Assembly: GCA_035363115.1 (NCBI GenBank)
Contig: DAOSEM010000001.1
Location: 310,001 to 374,000, forward strand
DNA length: 64,000 nucleotides
Reading direction: 5' to 3'
Origin: Syntrophales bacterium
Lineage (GTDB): Bacteria; Desulfobacterota; Syntrophia; Syntrophales; PHBD01
Shown: positions 25,923 through 34,394 of the stretch, piece by piece
How positions within the stretch are numbered: position 1 is the stretch's first letter
How the letters are laid out: the number at the start of each line of letters is the position of its first letter
Translations under genes and position numbers: made by a program
The notes under the pieces: model-generated
Database searches by the model: none
What the model was told of the DNA's origin: nothing
What the model saw: only the letters and a program-made list of their open reading frames with translations

Positions 25923-26552
25923 ATGAAGTGGGGGATCCTGGTGTTTCCGAACGTCGAGGAGCTGGATTTCGCAGGTCCCTGGGAGATCCTCGGCATGTGG
26001 GGCAAGTTCGCCGGGGGGCCCGACACCCGGCTGATTGTCGCCGAGACATCCGGACCGGTCACCTGCGCCAAAGGCCTGACCGTCCTCCCGCACGTATCTT
26101 TCGCGGACTGCCCGCCACTGGATGGTCTCCTCGTCCCCGGGGGCGAGGGAACGCGCCGGGAGGTCGATAATCCGGCCCTGATCGACTTCATCGCCGCGCA
26201 GGCGAAATCGTGCCGGGCCATCCTCTCGGTCTGCACCGGCTCCTTCCTGCTGCATCGAGCCGGTCTCCTGAGCGACCGGAAGGCGACGACCCATTGGAGC
26301 TCCCTGGAGCGGCTGCGGAAACTGGGAGACGTGCTCGTCGAGGAAGAGCGGTTCACCCGCGATGGCAACGTCTGGACCGCCGCCGGCGTGTCCGCCGGGA
26401 TCGACATGATGCTCGCCTTTATCGCCGAGACGGCGGGGGAGCAGGCCGCGGGCGTCGCCCAGTTCGCCGCCGAGTATTACCCGCTCTGCCGCTCTTATGG
26501 AGACTCTCATATGCGCCCGGAAGCACCGGCGTATTTGAAAAGAAAGCGCTGA
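25923..26552 (+). CDS. DJ-1/PfpI family protein
   Basis: The 209-residue protein has the class I glutamine-amidotransferase-like fold of DJ-1/PfpI proteins. The nucleophile elbow is LSVCTGSFLL (Cys104), with a conserved Glu near EELDFAGPWE and the PGGEG loop before it. A following THW motif is typical of the isocyanide-hydratase/AraC-like subgroup. The ATG at 25923 is preceded by AAAGGAGGCC. Members act as glyoxalases, isonitrile hydratases or chaperones; the HW following the elbow slightly favours the isocyanide-hydratase-like branch, but this is not decisive. Confidence 0.85.
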   Translation: MKWGILVFPNVEELDFAGPWEILGMWGKFAGGPDTRLIVAETSGPVTCAKGLTVLPHVSFADCPPLDGLLVPGGEGTRREVDNPALIDFIAAQAKSCRAILSVCTGSFLLHRAGLLSDRKATTHWSSLERLRKLGDVLVEEERFTRDGNVWTAAGVSAGIDMMLAFIAETAGEQAAGVAQFAAEYYPLCRSYGDSHMRPEAPAYLKRKR

Positions 26553-26673
26553 GACGGGCGGGCGGCGGCCGTCGCCGGGATCGCCCGGCGTGGTCATATC
26601 CATCCATCATTCACGGCATGCAGCAGCCGGCTCGTTGAAGCACGCCGCTGGAATGCATGCCCCGGGGGACCGT

Positions 26674-27006
26674 ATGAAGCAGTGGGTATTTCTCTCGATC
26701 GCCATTGTGAGCGAGGTGGTGGCCACCTCGGCCCTGAAAAGCAGCGAGGGCTTCACGAGGCTTCTGCCGTCGCTGCTTGTTGTTGCGGGCTACGGCGCCG
26801 CTTTCTATTTCCTGTCCCTGACGCTTCGGACGATTCCGGTGGGGATTGCCTATGCGGTGTGGTCGGGGGTCGGCATGGTGCTCATTTCCGTGGTGGCCTG
26901 GCTTTTCCTGGACCAGAAGCTCGACGCCCCGGCGATTGCAGGAATCGTCCTGATTGCGGCGGGGGTTGTTGTCATGAACGTATGTTCGAAAACGGTGGTG
27001 CATTAG
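26674..27006 (+). CDS. Small multidrug resistance (SMR/EmrE-type) transporter
   Basis: The 110-residue protein has four membrane helices and the essential membrane glutamate (Glu14, in AIVSEVVATSALKSSEGF). Other conserved parts are YGAAFYFLSLTLRTIPVGIAYAVWSG and the tail GIVLIAAGVVVMN. These match the EmrE/QacE branch, proton-driven exporters of quaternary ammonium compounds that work as antiparallel dimers. The ATG at 26674 gives the usual length; an in-frame ATG at 26590 would add a non-conserved extension. The stop abuts a dispersed repeat element. Confidence 0.9.
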   Translation: MKQWVFLSIAIVSEVVATSALKSSEGFTRLLPSLLVVAGYGAAFYFLSLTLRTIPVGIAYAVWSGVGMVLISVVAWLFLDQKLDAPAIAGIVLIAAGVVVMNVCSKTVVH

Positions 27007-27131
27007 GCGGCTGTTGAAAACGGGCCGTCTGCGTCGTTCCCCTCGCCCTTCGCCATTCGACGTACAAACAAGTACGCCTTGTGGCTCAGGCCATCGGGAG
27101 CCTCGCATCCGACCCCTTTTGAACAGCCTGG
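27007..27131. repeat. Dispersed intergenic repeat, full copy 1
   Basis: The element begins GCGGCTGTTGAAAACGGGCC and ends TTTTGAACAGCCTGG. The ends are near-perfect inverted repeats of each other (GCTGTTGAAAA against TTTTGAACAGC, one mismatch). The middle contains GTAC pairs around AAACAA. Its left end is repeated at 27148-27184 with one difference over 37 bp, and a related full element lies at 30635-30715. There is no coding capacity, so it behaves like a small non-autonomous palindromic repeat (MITE- or REP-like). Confidence 0.7.
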
Positions 27132-27147
27132 GAAGGTACTTGACAGT

Positions 27148-27184
27148 GCGGCTGTTGAAAAGGGGCCGTCTGCGTCGTTCCCCT
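27148..27184. repeat. Dispersed intergenic repeat, partial copy 2 (left end only)
   Basis: These 37 bp match 27007-27043 at 36 positions. The rest of the element is missing and the sequence runs straight into the leader of the DUF1893 gene. Together with the right end of copy 1 it forms a longer inverted repeat (CCCCTTTTGAACAGC against GCTGTTGAAAAGGGG, one mismatch). Confidence 0.7.
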
Positions 27185-27207
27185 TTCAATGGAGGTCTTC
27201 GCAGCGT

Positions 27208-27627
27208 ATGGAAAGCCGTTTCCGGGATTACAATCTGGCCCTCTTCTCGGGTGGGCGCCGGATTTTCACATCGATGGGGAAGGGGCTCCGGCCGCTGTTG
27301 GAGTGCCTGGACGCCTGCCGGGGTCTCCGGGACTGCGTGCTCCACGACAAGATCATGGGGCTGGCGGCGGCCCGGCTGGCGGCGGACTCGGGGATCGTGC
27401 GGGAGATCGTGTCCCGGACGGCCTCGGAGCCGGCAGCGCGCTTCCTGGAAAGGAGGGGGCTCCCGCTGGAGGTGGAGGAGACCGTTCCCGCCATCCTCAC
27501 GCTGGATGGCGGCGCCGTCTGTCCCGGGGAGCGGATCGCCCTGGCCGTGGAAGATCCGGTGCGGTTTGAAGCGGAGATCCGGGCCATGATCGCCTCCGGC
27601 TCGGCCGGGCGGCCCGCCGGTCAGTAG
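27208..27627 (+). CDS. DUF1893 domain protein
   Basis: The 139-residue product matches the DUF1893 family: an opening NLALFSGGRRIFTSMGKGLRPLL, the segment VLHDKIMGLAAARLAA, then SEPAARFLERRGL and a late LDGGAVCPGERIAL. Family members are small soluble proteins of unknown function related to the deaminase-like fold. The start at 27208 has GGAGG 12 bases upstream. Frames extending further left pass through the dispersed repeats and are not believable. The last 7 bp overlap the end of trxB, which is on the other strand. Confidence 0.75.
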   Translation: MESRFRDYNLALFSGGRRIFTSMGKGLRPLLECLDACRGLRDCVLHDKIMGLAAARLAADSGIVREIVSRTASEPAARFLERRGLPLEVEETVPAILTLDGGAVCPGERIALAVEDPVRFEAEIRAMIASGSAGRPAGQ

Positions 27628-28586
27628 GCCATGCCCTTGAGGTCCTCCACGTAGAGTTGGGCCGAGTAAGCCGCGACGGCGCCATCACCGCATGCGGTGA
27701 TGACCTGCCGCAGTGGAGTCGCCGTGCAGTCCCCGCAGGCGAACAGGCCCGGCGCCGACGTCCGCATCGCCCGGTCCACCCGGACGGCCCCGTCGGGCCC
27801 CCGGTCGACCAGGTCCCGGACGAGGTCCGTGTTCGGGATCAGGCCCACGAAGAGGAAGACCCCCTCTGCCGGGATCTCGCGCTCCTCTCCCGTTTTCACG
27901 TCCCGGAGGCGGACGGCCTCCACAGTCTCCTTCCCGAGGATTTCCCGGACGACGGAGTTCCAGGCAAAGGCGATCTTCTCGTTGGCGAAGGCCCGGTCCT
28001 GGAGGATCCCCGTGGCGCGGAGACGGTCCCGCCGGTGGACCACGGTGACCTTCCCGGCAAAGTGGGTCAGGAACAGGGCCTCCTGGACGGCCGTGTTGCC
28101 TCCCCCGACGACGACCACCTCGCGGTTTCGGTAAAACGGCCCGTCGCAGGTGGCGCAGAAGGAGACTCCACGGCCGATGTACTGTTCCTCCCCCGGGACG
28201 CCGAGCCTCCTCCAGGAGGCCCCCGTAGCCAGGACAACCGACAGGGCATCGATCGTTTTCCCGCCCGCGCCGATCCGCCAGACCGGCAGGTCTCCCCGTC
28301 GGCCGGCTTCCAGAGACGTCGTGTCCTCGGACAGGATTTCCAGGCCGAACTGCACCGCCTGCTTCTTCAGGCGTTCCACCAGGTCGAATCCGTTGATGCC
28401 CTCCGGAAACCCCGGATAGTTCTCGATCATGTCGGTGATGGTGATCTGGGAGACCGTGGAGGCTCCCTGGACCAGGATCGTCCGGAGGTTGGCCCGGGCG
28501 GCGTAGATGCCCGTCGTCAGGCCCGCCGGACCTCCACCGATGATGGCCACGTCGAAGTAATGATCCGGGTGCGCCGCTTCTGCCAT
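27621..28586 (-). CDS. trxB: Thioredoxin reductase
   Basis: The 321-residue flavoprotein has the FAD motif VAIIGGGPAGLTTGIYAARA, the redox pair CATC (Cys144 and Cys147), the NADPH motif VVVVGGGNTAVQEALFL with HRRDRLRA, and the C-terminal FAD motif GLFACGDCTATPLRQ. It passes electrons from NADPH to thioredoxin or a related partner. The start at 28586 has CAGGAGGC upstream; a longer frame to 28679 has no site and overlaps the promoter region of yebC. It is divergent from yebC. Confidence 0.92.
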   Translation of the reverse strand: MAEAAHPDHYFDVAIIGGGPAGLTTGIYAARANLRTILVQGASTVSQITITDMIENYPGFPEGINGFDLVERLKKQAVQFGLEILSEDTTSLEAGRRGDLPVWRIGAGGKTIDALSVVLATGASWRRLGVPGEEQYIGRGVSFCATCDGPFYRNREVVVVGGGNTAVQEALFLTHFAGKVTVVHRRDRLRATGILQDRAFANEKIAFAWNSVVREILGKETVEAVRLRDVKTGEEREIPAEGVFLFVGLIPNTDLVRDLVDRGPDGAVRVDRAMRTSAPGLFACGDCTATPLRQVITACGDGAVAAYSAQLYVEDLKGMAY

Positions 28587-28672
28587 GGAAAGCCTCCTGC
28601 CCGCCGGTTGCGGAATGGTTTCCCATCCTTTAGACAATCGGACCGGCCGTGTCAACGGGAGGCCTTTTTCCC

Positions 28673-28701
28673 TTGGCAACCAGGGGCGGGTGTGCTATGA
28701 A
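28673..28701 (+). promoter_or_regulatory. Sigma-70-type promoter for the yebC-ruvCAB run
   Basis: TTGGCA at 28673-28678 and TATGAA at 28696-28701 are separated by 17 bp and lie 64 bp before the yebC start. Each box keeps four or five consensus bases. The region between trxB and yebC is AT-rich just downstream. Confidence 0.45.
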
Positions 28702-28765
28702 ACGGCGAATAAATCAGAATATTTATGGAACTTAATCCCTTCCGTTTCCAAGGAGAAAATCCCTT

Positions 28766-29512
28766 ATGTCCGGCCATTCCAAATGGAGCACCATCAAGCG
28801 GAAAAAAGGCGCCATCGACGCGAAGCGAGGCAAGATCTTCACGAAACTCGCCAAGGAGATCAGCCTGGCGGCCCGGCTCGGCGGCGGCGATCCCGAAGCG
28901 AACGCGCGGCTCCGCCAGGCGGTCATCGCCGCCCGGGACGAGAACATGCCCAAGGACAACATCGAACGGGCCATCAAGAAAGGTACGGGCGAGCTGGGGT
29001 CGGTCAACTACGAGGAAGTCACCTATGAAGGGTACGGCCCCGGTGGCGTGGCGCTGATGGTGGAGATCATGACGGACAACAAGAACCGGACCGTGGCCGA
29101 GATCCGCCACATCCTCTCCAAGCATGGCGGGAACCTGGGGGAAAACGGCTGCGTCTCCTGGATCTTCTCGAAGCACGGCAGCATCCTGATCGAGAAGAAG
29201 CAGATCGGCGAGGACGAGCTCATGGAGCTGGCCCTGGAGGCCGGGGCGGAGGACGTCCGGGAGGAGGAGAACGAATTCGAGGTTCTCACCGATCCGCTGT
29301 CCTTCGAAGGCGTCCGGAAGGTCCTGCAGGAGAAGGGCCTGAAGTTCCTCGAGGCGAAGGTGACCATGATTCCCCAGAATCTCGTCAAGCTCGAAGGGAG
29401 CAAAGCGGAGCAGATGCTCAAGATGATGGAGAAGCTCGAGGACAACGACGACGTCCAGAACGTCTACGCGAATTTCGACATCGCCGATGACGTGATGGAA
29501 AAGATGAGCTGA
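28766..29512 (+). CDS. yebC: YebC/PmpR family regulatory protein
   Basis: The 248-residue protein starts MSGHSKWSTIKRKKGAIDAK, the near-invariant YebC N-terminus, and continues with RDENMPKDNIERAIKKGTG and YEGYGPGGVALMVE. YebC-type proteins bind DNA or act on ribosomes at difficult motifs, depending on the subgroup. An AAGGAG site lies upstream. Its position before ruvC is a common bacterial arrangement. Confidence 0.95.
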   Translation: MSGHSKWSTIKRKKGAIDAKRGKIFTKLAKEISLAARLGGGDPEANARLRQAVIAARDENMPKDNIERAIKKGTGELGSVNYEEVTYEGYGPGGVALMVEIMTDNKNRTVAEIRHILSKHGGNLGENGCVSWIFSKHGSILIEKKQIGEDELMELALEAGAEDVREEENEFEVLTDPLSFEGVRKVLQEKGLKFLEAKVTMIPQNLVKLEGSKAEQMLKMMEKLEDNDDVQNVYANFDIADDVMEKMS

Positions 29513-29537
29513 CCGGTTCCCGCGCTTCTCTTTCGGC

Positions 29538-30035
29538 ATGCGTCCGGATCATCCCTTGAGAATCCTCGGTATCGACCCCGGAAGCCACGTAACCGGGTAC
29601 GGTGTGGTGGAGAAGCGGCGAGCCGGCCTTTCCTGCATCACCTTTGGCGAGATCCGCCCGCCTCGGGGGGCCTCTCTCACCAAGGCGCTTTCCGTCGTTT
29701 ATGAAAGGATCGAAGGCCTGATCCGTGAATCCGCTCCGGACGTCATGGCCATCGAGGACATCTTTTTCGGAAAGAACGTCCGGAGCCTGATCCGCCAGGG
29801 GCACCTGAGGGGGATTGTCCTTCTCGCCGGGACCCACGGAGGGCTGCCGGTTTTTGAATACACCCCCCTGGAGATCAAGAAGGCCGTCGTCGGTTACGGC
29901 CGGGCGGAGAAAAGCCAGGTGCAGAGCATGGTGAGGGCGATCCTGAAACTCCCCGGGGAGGCGCCCGCGGATGCATCCGACGCCCTGGCGGCGGCCATCT
30001 GCCACGCCCATTTCGGAAAGGACGAAACGGTCTGA
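29538..30035 (+). CDS. ruvC: Holliday junction resolvase RuvC
   Basis: The 165-residue endonuclease has the RNase-H-like catalytic residues in ILGIDPGSHVTGYG (Asp13), MAIEDIFFGKN (Glu) and PADASDALAAAICH (Asp pair). It resolves Holliday junctions after RuvAB branch migration. Its stop shares one base with the ruvA start. Confidence 0.95.
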   Translation: MRPDHPLRILGIDPGSHVTGYGVVEKRRAGLSCITFGEIRPPRGASLTKALSVVYERIEGLIRESAPDVMAIEDIFFGKNVRSLIRQGHLRGIVLLAGTHGGLPVFEYTPLEIKKAVVGYGRAEKSQVQSMVRAILKLPGEAPADASDALAAAICHAHFGKDETV

Positions 30036-30640
30036 TGATCGCCCGCATCCAGGGAATTCTTCTCGAGAAATCGCTCAGCTCCGTCACCCTGGACGTCGGC
30101 GGCGTGGGATACCGCGTCTTCGTTCCCCTCACCGCCGTCTACAATCTTCCGGAGGCGGGCGAAAGGCTGGCCCTGCACATCCACACGCACGTGCGGGAGG
30201 ATGCCATCCAGCTCTTCGGCTTTCCGGACCTCGCCCAGCGGGATCTCTTCCAGATGATGATTGCGGTCAGCGGGATCGGTCCCCGCCTGGCCATGAACAT
30301 CCTGTCGGGAATCACACCGGAGGACCTGGCGGCGGCCCTCTCCCGGGGGGACCTGGCCCGGCTGGTAAGGATCCCCGGTGTAGGGCGCAAGATGGCCGAG
30401 CGGATGGTCCTGGAACTGAAGGAGCGGATCCTCAAGGCCGGCTTCACGGCCGCGGCGGGACGCGGCGAGGCGCCGCCGGAAGCCGCGGGCATGGAGGACG
30501 ACGTCCTCTCGGCGCTCCTGAATCTCGGGTACAAGGAAGCGGCGGCGAAGAGCGCTCTGGAGAAGGCTGCAAGAGAGGTCTCGGAGCCGGCGTCGCTGGA
30601 CGGGCTCCTCAAGGGAGCTCTCAAGATCCTGTCAGGCTGA
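30035..30640 (+). CDS. ruvA: Holliday junction branch migration subunit RuvA
   Basis: The 201-residue protein opens MIARIQGILLEKS and has the OB-fold domain, two helix-hairpin-helix motifs (AVSGIGPRLAMNIL and RIPGVGRKMAERMVLEL) and the C-terminal RuvB-binding domain. RuvA tetramers hold the four-way junction for RuvB. Its TGA falls inside the left edge of a dispersed repeat, so the last codons abut that element. Confidence 0.95.
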   Translation: MIARIQGILLEKSLSSVTLDVGGVGYRVFVPLTAVYNLPEAGERLALHIHTHVREDAIQLFGFPDLAQRDLFQMMIAVSGIGPRLAMNILSGITPEDLAAALSRGDLARLVRIPGVGRKMAERMVLELKERILKAGFTAAAGRGEAPPEAAGMEDDVLSALLNLGYKEAAAKSALEKAAREVSEPASLDGLLKGALKILSG

Positions 30641-30715
30641 TGAAAAATGGCCGTCTGCGTCGTTGCCCTTGTCATTAGCCGTTCGACGTACGGACAACGC
30701 TTTTGAACGGCCTGG
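30635..30715. repeat. Dispersed intergenic repeat, copy 3, between ruvA and ruvB
   Basis: The element starts GGCTGATGAAAAATGGCCGT, continues with the shared core CTGCGTCGTT and CGACGTAC, and ends TTTTGAACGGCCTGG. It is shorter than copy 1 but keeps both ends and the GTAC centre. It separates ruvA from ruvB and contains the ruvA stop codon. Confidence 0.65.
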
Positions 30716-30787
30716 AATGCATCAGCGAATGGTCTGAGATTTGACAGGAAATGGGCCACTGCGGTTCCGCTTGGAGTGGAATTAACG

Positions 30788-31867
30788 GTGCCCGAGCAGG
30801 AAAGGACGATCCGGGTGGCGAAGAAGCGGAAAGAGGAAGCACCGGAAGAGAGAAACCCGCTGGTTCATCCGGCGGTCCTGGAGGAGGACGCGGGGCTGGA
30901 TGTGTCCCTGCGCCCCCGGAGCCTGGAAGAATACATCGGCCAGCCGAAAATTAAGGACAACCTCTCCCTCTTCATCCAGGCCGCCCGGGAGCGGGGCGAG
31001 GCCCTCGACCACGTACTCCTCTACGGTCCTCCCGGCCTCGGCAAGACAACCCTGGCCTATATCGTCGCCCGGGAGATGGGAGTGGACATCAAGGTGACCT
31101 CGGGTCCCGTCATCGAGCGGCCCGGGGATCTGGCGGCGATCCTCACGAACCTCCACGACCAGGACGTCCTGTTCATCGACGAGATCCACCGCCTCTCCCA
31201 CGTGGTCGAGGAAATATTATATCCGGCCATGGAGGACTACCACATCGATATCCTCATCGGACAGGGGCCCTCCGCCCGCTCGATGAAGCTGGGTATCCCC
31301 CGGTTCACCCTGATCGGCGCCACCACGAAGGCGGGGTTGTTGACCTCCCCGCTCAGGGACCGGTTCGGCATGAGCTTCCGCTTCGATTTCTACAGCCCGG
31401 AGGAACTCGCGGTGATCATCCGGCGCTCCGCCGGGATCCTCTCCATCGCCATCGACAACGGCGGTGCGGTGGAGCTGGCCCGCCGCTGCCGGGGCACCCC
31501 CCGGATCGCCAACCGGCTCCTCCGGCGCGTCCGGGACTATGCCCAGGTGAAGGCCCGGGGAAAGGTCGACCTGGAGGTGGTAGTCCGGGCCCTGGAGCTC
31601 TTCGAGGTGGACGGACGGGGATTCGATCACATGGACCGGCGGATCCTCCTGACCCTGATCGAGAAGTTCGGCGGCGGGCCCGTGGGCATCGACAGCCTGT
31701 CGTCGGCCATCGGGGAGGAGCGATCCACGCTGGAAGACGTCTATGAACCCTTCCTGGTTCAGGAAGGCTATATTCAGCGGACCGCCCGGGGAAGGCTGGC
31801 GACGAAAGCGGCCTATGACCACTTCGGAATGGCCTGGCCCGGGGCCCGCCAGGGGGAACTGCTATGA
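30788..31867 (+). CDS. ruvB: Holliday junction branch migration ATPase RuvB
   Basis: The 359-residue AAA+ motor has Walker A YGPPGLGKTTLAY, Walker B LFIDEIHRLSHVVEE, sensor 1 LIGATTKAGLLTSPLRDRFG and a C-terminal winged helix (EPFLVQEGYIQRTARGR). The GTG at 30788 was chosen because GGAG lies 11 bases upstream; GTG at 30776 (four residues longer) and at 30815 are alternatives. A repeat element of 81 bp separates it from ruvA, so it may have its own promoter. It overlaps queH by 4 bp. Confidence 0.95.
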   Translation: MPEQERTIRVAKKRKEEAPEERNPLVHPAVLEEDAGLDVSLRPRSLEEYIGQPKIKDNLSLFIQAARERGEALDHVLLYGPPGLGKTTLAYIVAREMGVDIKVTSGPVIERPGDLAAILTNLHDQDVLFIDEIHRLSHVVEEILYPAMEDYHIDILIGQGPSARSMKLGIPRFTLIGATTKAGLLTSPLRDRFGMSFRFDFYSPEELAVIIRRSAGILSIAIDNGGAVELARRCRGTPRIANRLLRRVRDYAQVKARGKVDLEVVVRALELFEVDGRGFDHMDRRILLTLIEKFGGGPVGIDSLSSAIGEERSTLEDVYEPFLVQEGYIQRTARGRLATKAAYDHFGMAWPGARQGELL

Positions 31868-32460
31868 AAGTCCTGCTTCACATCTGCTGCGCCCCGTGCG
31901 CCATCGTCCCCGTGGGGGAACTCAGGGACGAGGGCCATGACGTCACGGGCATGTTCTTCAACCCCAACATCCACCCCTTCCAGGAACACCAGCGGCGCCT
32001 GGAGACCCTCCGGGAATATGCGGACATGGTTTCCTTGCCGGTCATCTGGCCCGAAGAGTATCCCCTGGAGGAGTACCTGCAGGCGGTGATTTCCCTGGGT
32101 ACCGAACGGTGCACGCAGTGTTACCGGATCCGCCTGGAGCGGACAGCCGAGACCGCCCGGGCCGGAGGGTACGATGCCTTCACCTCCACCCTCCTTTACA
32201 GCCGGTACCAGCGGCATGAACAGATCCGGGAAGTCGCAGCGGAAATGAGCAGCAGGCACGGGGTTCCATTCCTTTACCGCGATTTCCGGGAGGGATGGCA
32301 GGAGGGGCTCCGGAAATCCCGTCACATGGGACTCTACCGCCAGCCCTATTGCGGCTGCATCTTCAGCGAGAAGGAGCGTTTCTATCGCCCGCCCAGAACG
32401 GCAAAGCACGCGGCTTCCCAGGAGCCGTCCGCCGACCGGATGCCTCCCGGATGCGGATGA
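31864..32460 (+). CDS. queH: Epoxyqueuosine reductase QueH
   Basis: The 198-residue protein has the QueH (formerly DUF208) cysteine pattern: LLHICCAPC (Cys8, Cys9, Cys12), GTERCTQCYRIRLE, and YRQPYCGCIFSEKERF. QueH reduces epoxyqueuosine to queuosine at the tRNA wobble position using an iron-sulfur centre, and replaces the unrelated cobalamin enzyme QueG. Its ATG overlaps the ruvB stop (ATGA), so it is translated with ruvB. The C-terminal 25 residues are not conserved. Confidence 0.92.
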   Translation: MKVLLHICCAPCAIVPVGELRDEGHDVTGMFFNPNIHPFQEHQRRLETLREYADMVSLPVIWPEEYPLEEYLQAVISLGTERCTQCYRIRLERTAETARAGGYDAFTSTLLYSRYQRHEQIREVAAEMSSRHGVPFLYRDFREGWQEGLRKSRHMGLYRQPYCGCIFSEKERFYRPPRTAKHAASQEPSADRMPPGCG

Positions 32461-32710
32461 CGGTGTACCGGGGCATGCTTCCGGTTCCCGGGCCGTGCCC
32501 CGATACCCTGTTTCATGCTGATGGCCGCCTCTGTGTTCTTATCGACACACCCGGTACGGATATCCGTTCCGGCAGGCTCGGAAATGGTTCCCATTAAGGG
32601 CTCAATATGAGGGGTCATTTTAAACCACCACCCTGTTTTTCGTCAGGGCAGGGGGGCATGGTGCAGAACTTGCTTTTTAATGCTCCATCACATCGGGAAT
32701 CGCGGGTTTT

Positions 32711-33643
32711 ATGCATTTACAAAGAACCATAAACGACGAAATCTATTGTAATAGTACGGGCTTGCACTCGGGGCGGAAAGTCTCCATGACGATCCGGCCC
32801 GCCCTGGTGGACGAGGGGATTGTGTTCATTCGCAAGGATATCCCCTCCGGATACCGGATTCAGGCGGACTATAACAACGTGGCGGATACGACCCTTGCCA
32901 CGACCCTCGGAACCAATGGCGCGAGCATTTCCACGGTGGAGCACCTCCTGTCGGCCTTCTCGGGCATGGGGGTCGACAATGCGATCGTGGAAGTGAACGC
33001 CCCGGAAGTGCCCATCATGGACGGCAGCGCCCTGCCCTTCGTCGAGATGCTCAAAGGGGTGGGAACCCGGACCCAGGGCAAGTACAAGAAAGTCCTGGTG
33101 GTTCGCCGGGAGGTTTCGGTCTCGGACGGGGTGGGGACGGCCATGTTCCTGCCGGCGCCGGAATTCAAAATCACGTATAAAATCGATTTCAAGCACCCCA
33201 TTATCGGACAGCAGTCCCATTCCATGACCTTCACCGACGAGTGCTACGAGCGGGACATCTGCCCCGCACGCACCTTCGGCTTCCTTCGGGACGTTGAATA
33301 CCTGCAGGCCCGGGGACTCGCCCTGGGCGGCTCCCTGGGGAACGCCGTCGTTCTGGACGATGAACGTGTCCTGAACAAGGAGGGCCTCCGCTTCCCGGAC
33401 GAGTTCGTGAAACACAAGATCCTGGACGCCATTGGAGACCTGGCACTCCTGGGGATGCCCATCATCGGCCACTTTGTGGCGTACAAGTCCGGTCACAAAA
33501 TGAACAACCTCCTCCTGAAGGAACTGATGTCCCGGGAGGAAAACCGGGAGATCATCGACCACCCGACCGCAGAGGCCGCGCCGGAGCGGTTCCGGTCGCT
33601 GCGAATTCCGGCCTTTCGGGTTCTCGATGCGGCCCGGGCTTGA
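32711..33643 (+). CDS. lpxC: UDP-3-O-acyl-N-acetylglucosamine deacetylase
   Basis: The 310-residue zinc deacetylase makes the committed step of lipid A synthesis. Typical parts are GLHSGRKVSMTIRPA, the zinc ligand in STVEHLLSAFSGMGVDN (His78), MDGSALPFV, the inhibitor-site ARTFGFLRDVE, the zinc/catalytic HKILDAIGDLALLG and the late histidine in YKSGHKMNN. It proves a lipopolysaccharide-bearing outer membrane. The 250 bp upstream hold no gene. Confidence 0.96.
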   Translation: MHLQRTINDEIYCNSTGLHSGRKVSMTIRPALVDEGIVFIRKDIPSGYRIQADYNNVADTTLATTLGTNGASISTVEHLLSAFSGMGVDNAIVEVNAPEVPIMDGSALPFVEMLKGVGTRTQGKYKKVLVVRREVSVSDGVGTAMFLPAPEFKITYKIDFKHPIIGQQSHSMTFTDECYERDICPARTFGFLRDVEYLQARGLALGGSLGNAVVLDDERVLNKEGLRFPDEFVKHKILDAIGDLALLGMPIIGHFVAYKSGHKMNNLLLKELMSREENREIIDHPTAEAAPERFRSLRIPAFRVLDAARA

Positions 33644-33824
33644 TCGGGCTTAGAAAATACCAATCTTCCCGCCTTGTTGTAGCTTCCGTGATCCATATCT
33701 GGAGCTTGCAATTTCCGTGACAGTTCCTTAGAATCCCTTTTTGCTTTCCAGGCGGACAGGTTTTTGAAGGTTTCGAAAACCTGTTTCGTCCGGGGGAGAA
33801 TGCTTGCACCGGGGAAAGACATCC

Positions 33825-34394
33825 ATGAAAAAAACCAGTTTGTTTGCATCGGCCGTCCTGATCCTGCTCACGGCCGTCATGGCTACGGCCGCAGCGACGT
33901 CGAAGCCGTACATCCGGGATATCCTCGTAACCACAAAAGGAGAACAGGTTCTTCTTTACGGAAAGGTCACCAACGGCTTCACCCCGGAGATGAACGCGGA
34001 GATTATGGCCGGGTTCCCCGTCCGGTTCACGTTTTATGCCGGCGTCTACCAGGATCGTTCCTTCTGGTTCGACCGTCGGCTCTCGGAAATCGAGGTCAAC
34101 CGGACGCTCAAGTACGATAACCTGAAGAAGACCTTCCTGGTTGCCTCCGACGGCACCCCCGAGCCCGCCGTTTTCCAGACCCTGGGAGAGGCAAGGTCCG
34201 CCATGTCCGACCTGAACGGGTTCTCCGTCGGCTCGGTGAAGTCGCTTGCCAAGAACACGGAATATTACCTGAAGGTGATGGCCAAGCTGGACCGGGTGCA
34301 GCTTCCGCTCCGGCTGGAATACGTCTTTCTGTTCGTCTCCCTGTGGGATCTGGAGACGCCCTGGCACACGTACAGGTTCATCTATCGCGAATGA
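33825..34394 (+). CDS. DUF4390 exported protein
   Basis: The 189-residue protein has a signal peptide (LFASAVLILLTAVMATAAA) and the DUF4390 pattern: YIRDILVTTKGEQVLLYGKV, FPVRFTFYAGVYQDRSFW and a final FLFVSLWDLETPWHTYRFIY. The start at 33825 has GGGGAAAG upstream. It overlaps the ntrY start by 4 bp, and DUF4390 genes commonly precede ntrY in deltaproteobacteria, so it is likely a periplasmic partner or sensor for that kinase. The biochemical role is unknown. Confidence 0.82.
   Translation: MKKTSLFASAVLILLTAVMATAAATSKPYIRDILVTTKGEQVLLYGKVTNGFTPEMNAEIMAGFPVRFTFYAGVYQDRSFWFDRRLSEIEVNRTLKYDNLKKTFLVASDGTPEPAVFQTLGEARSAMSDLNGFSVGSVKSLAKNTEYYLKVMAKLDRVQLPLRLEYVFLFVSLWDLETPWHTYRFIYRE

Noticed and set aside
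25620..26603. A 608-residue protein with lgt at its C-terminus.
   Set aside because: The upstream part is the complement of the DJ-1 gene, and Lgt has its normal length when started at 25619.
32659..32674. A possible sigma-54 promoter (GG-10-GC) before lpxC.
   Set aside because: TTGCT fits at -12, but the -24 part keeps only TGG of TGGCACG; chance match is likely.
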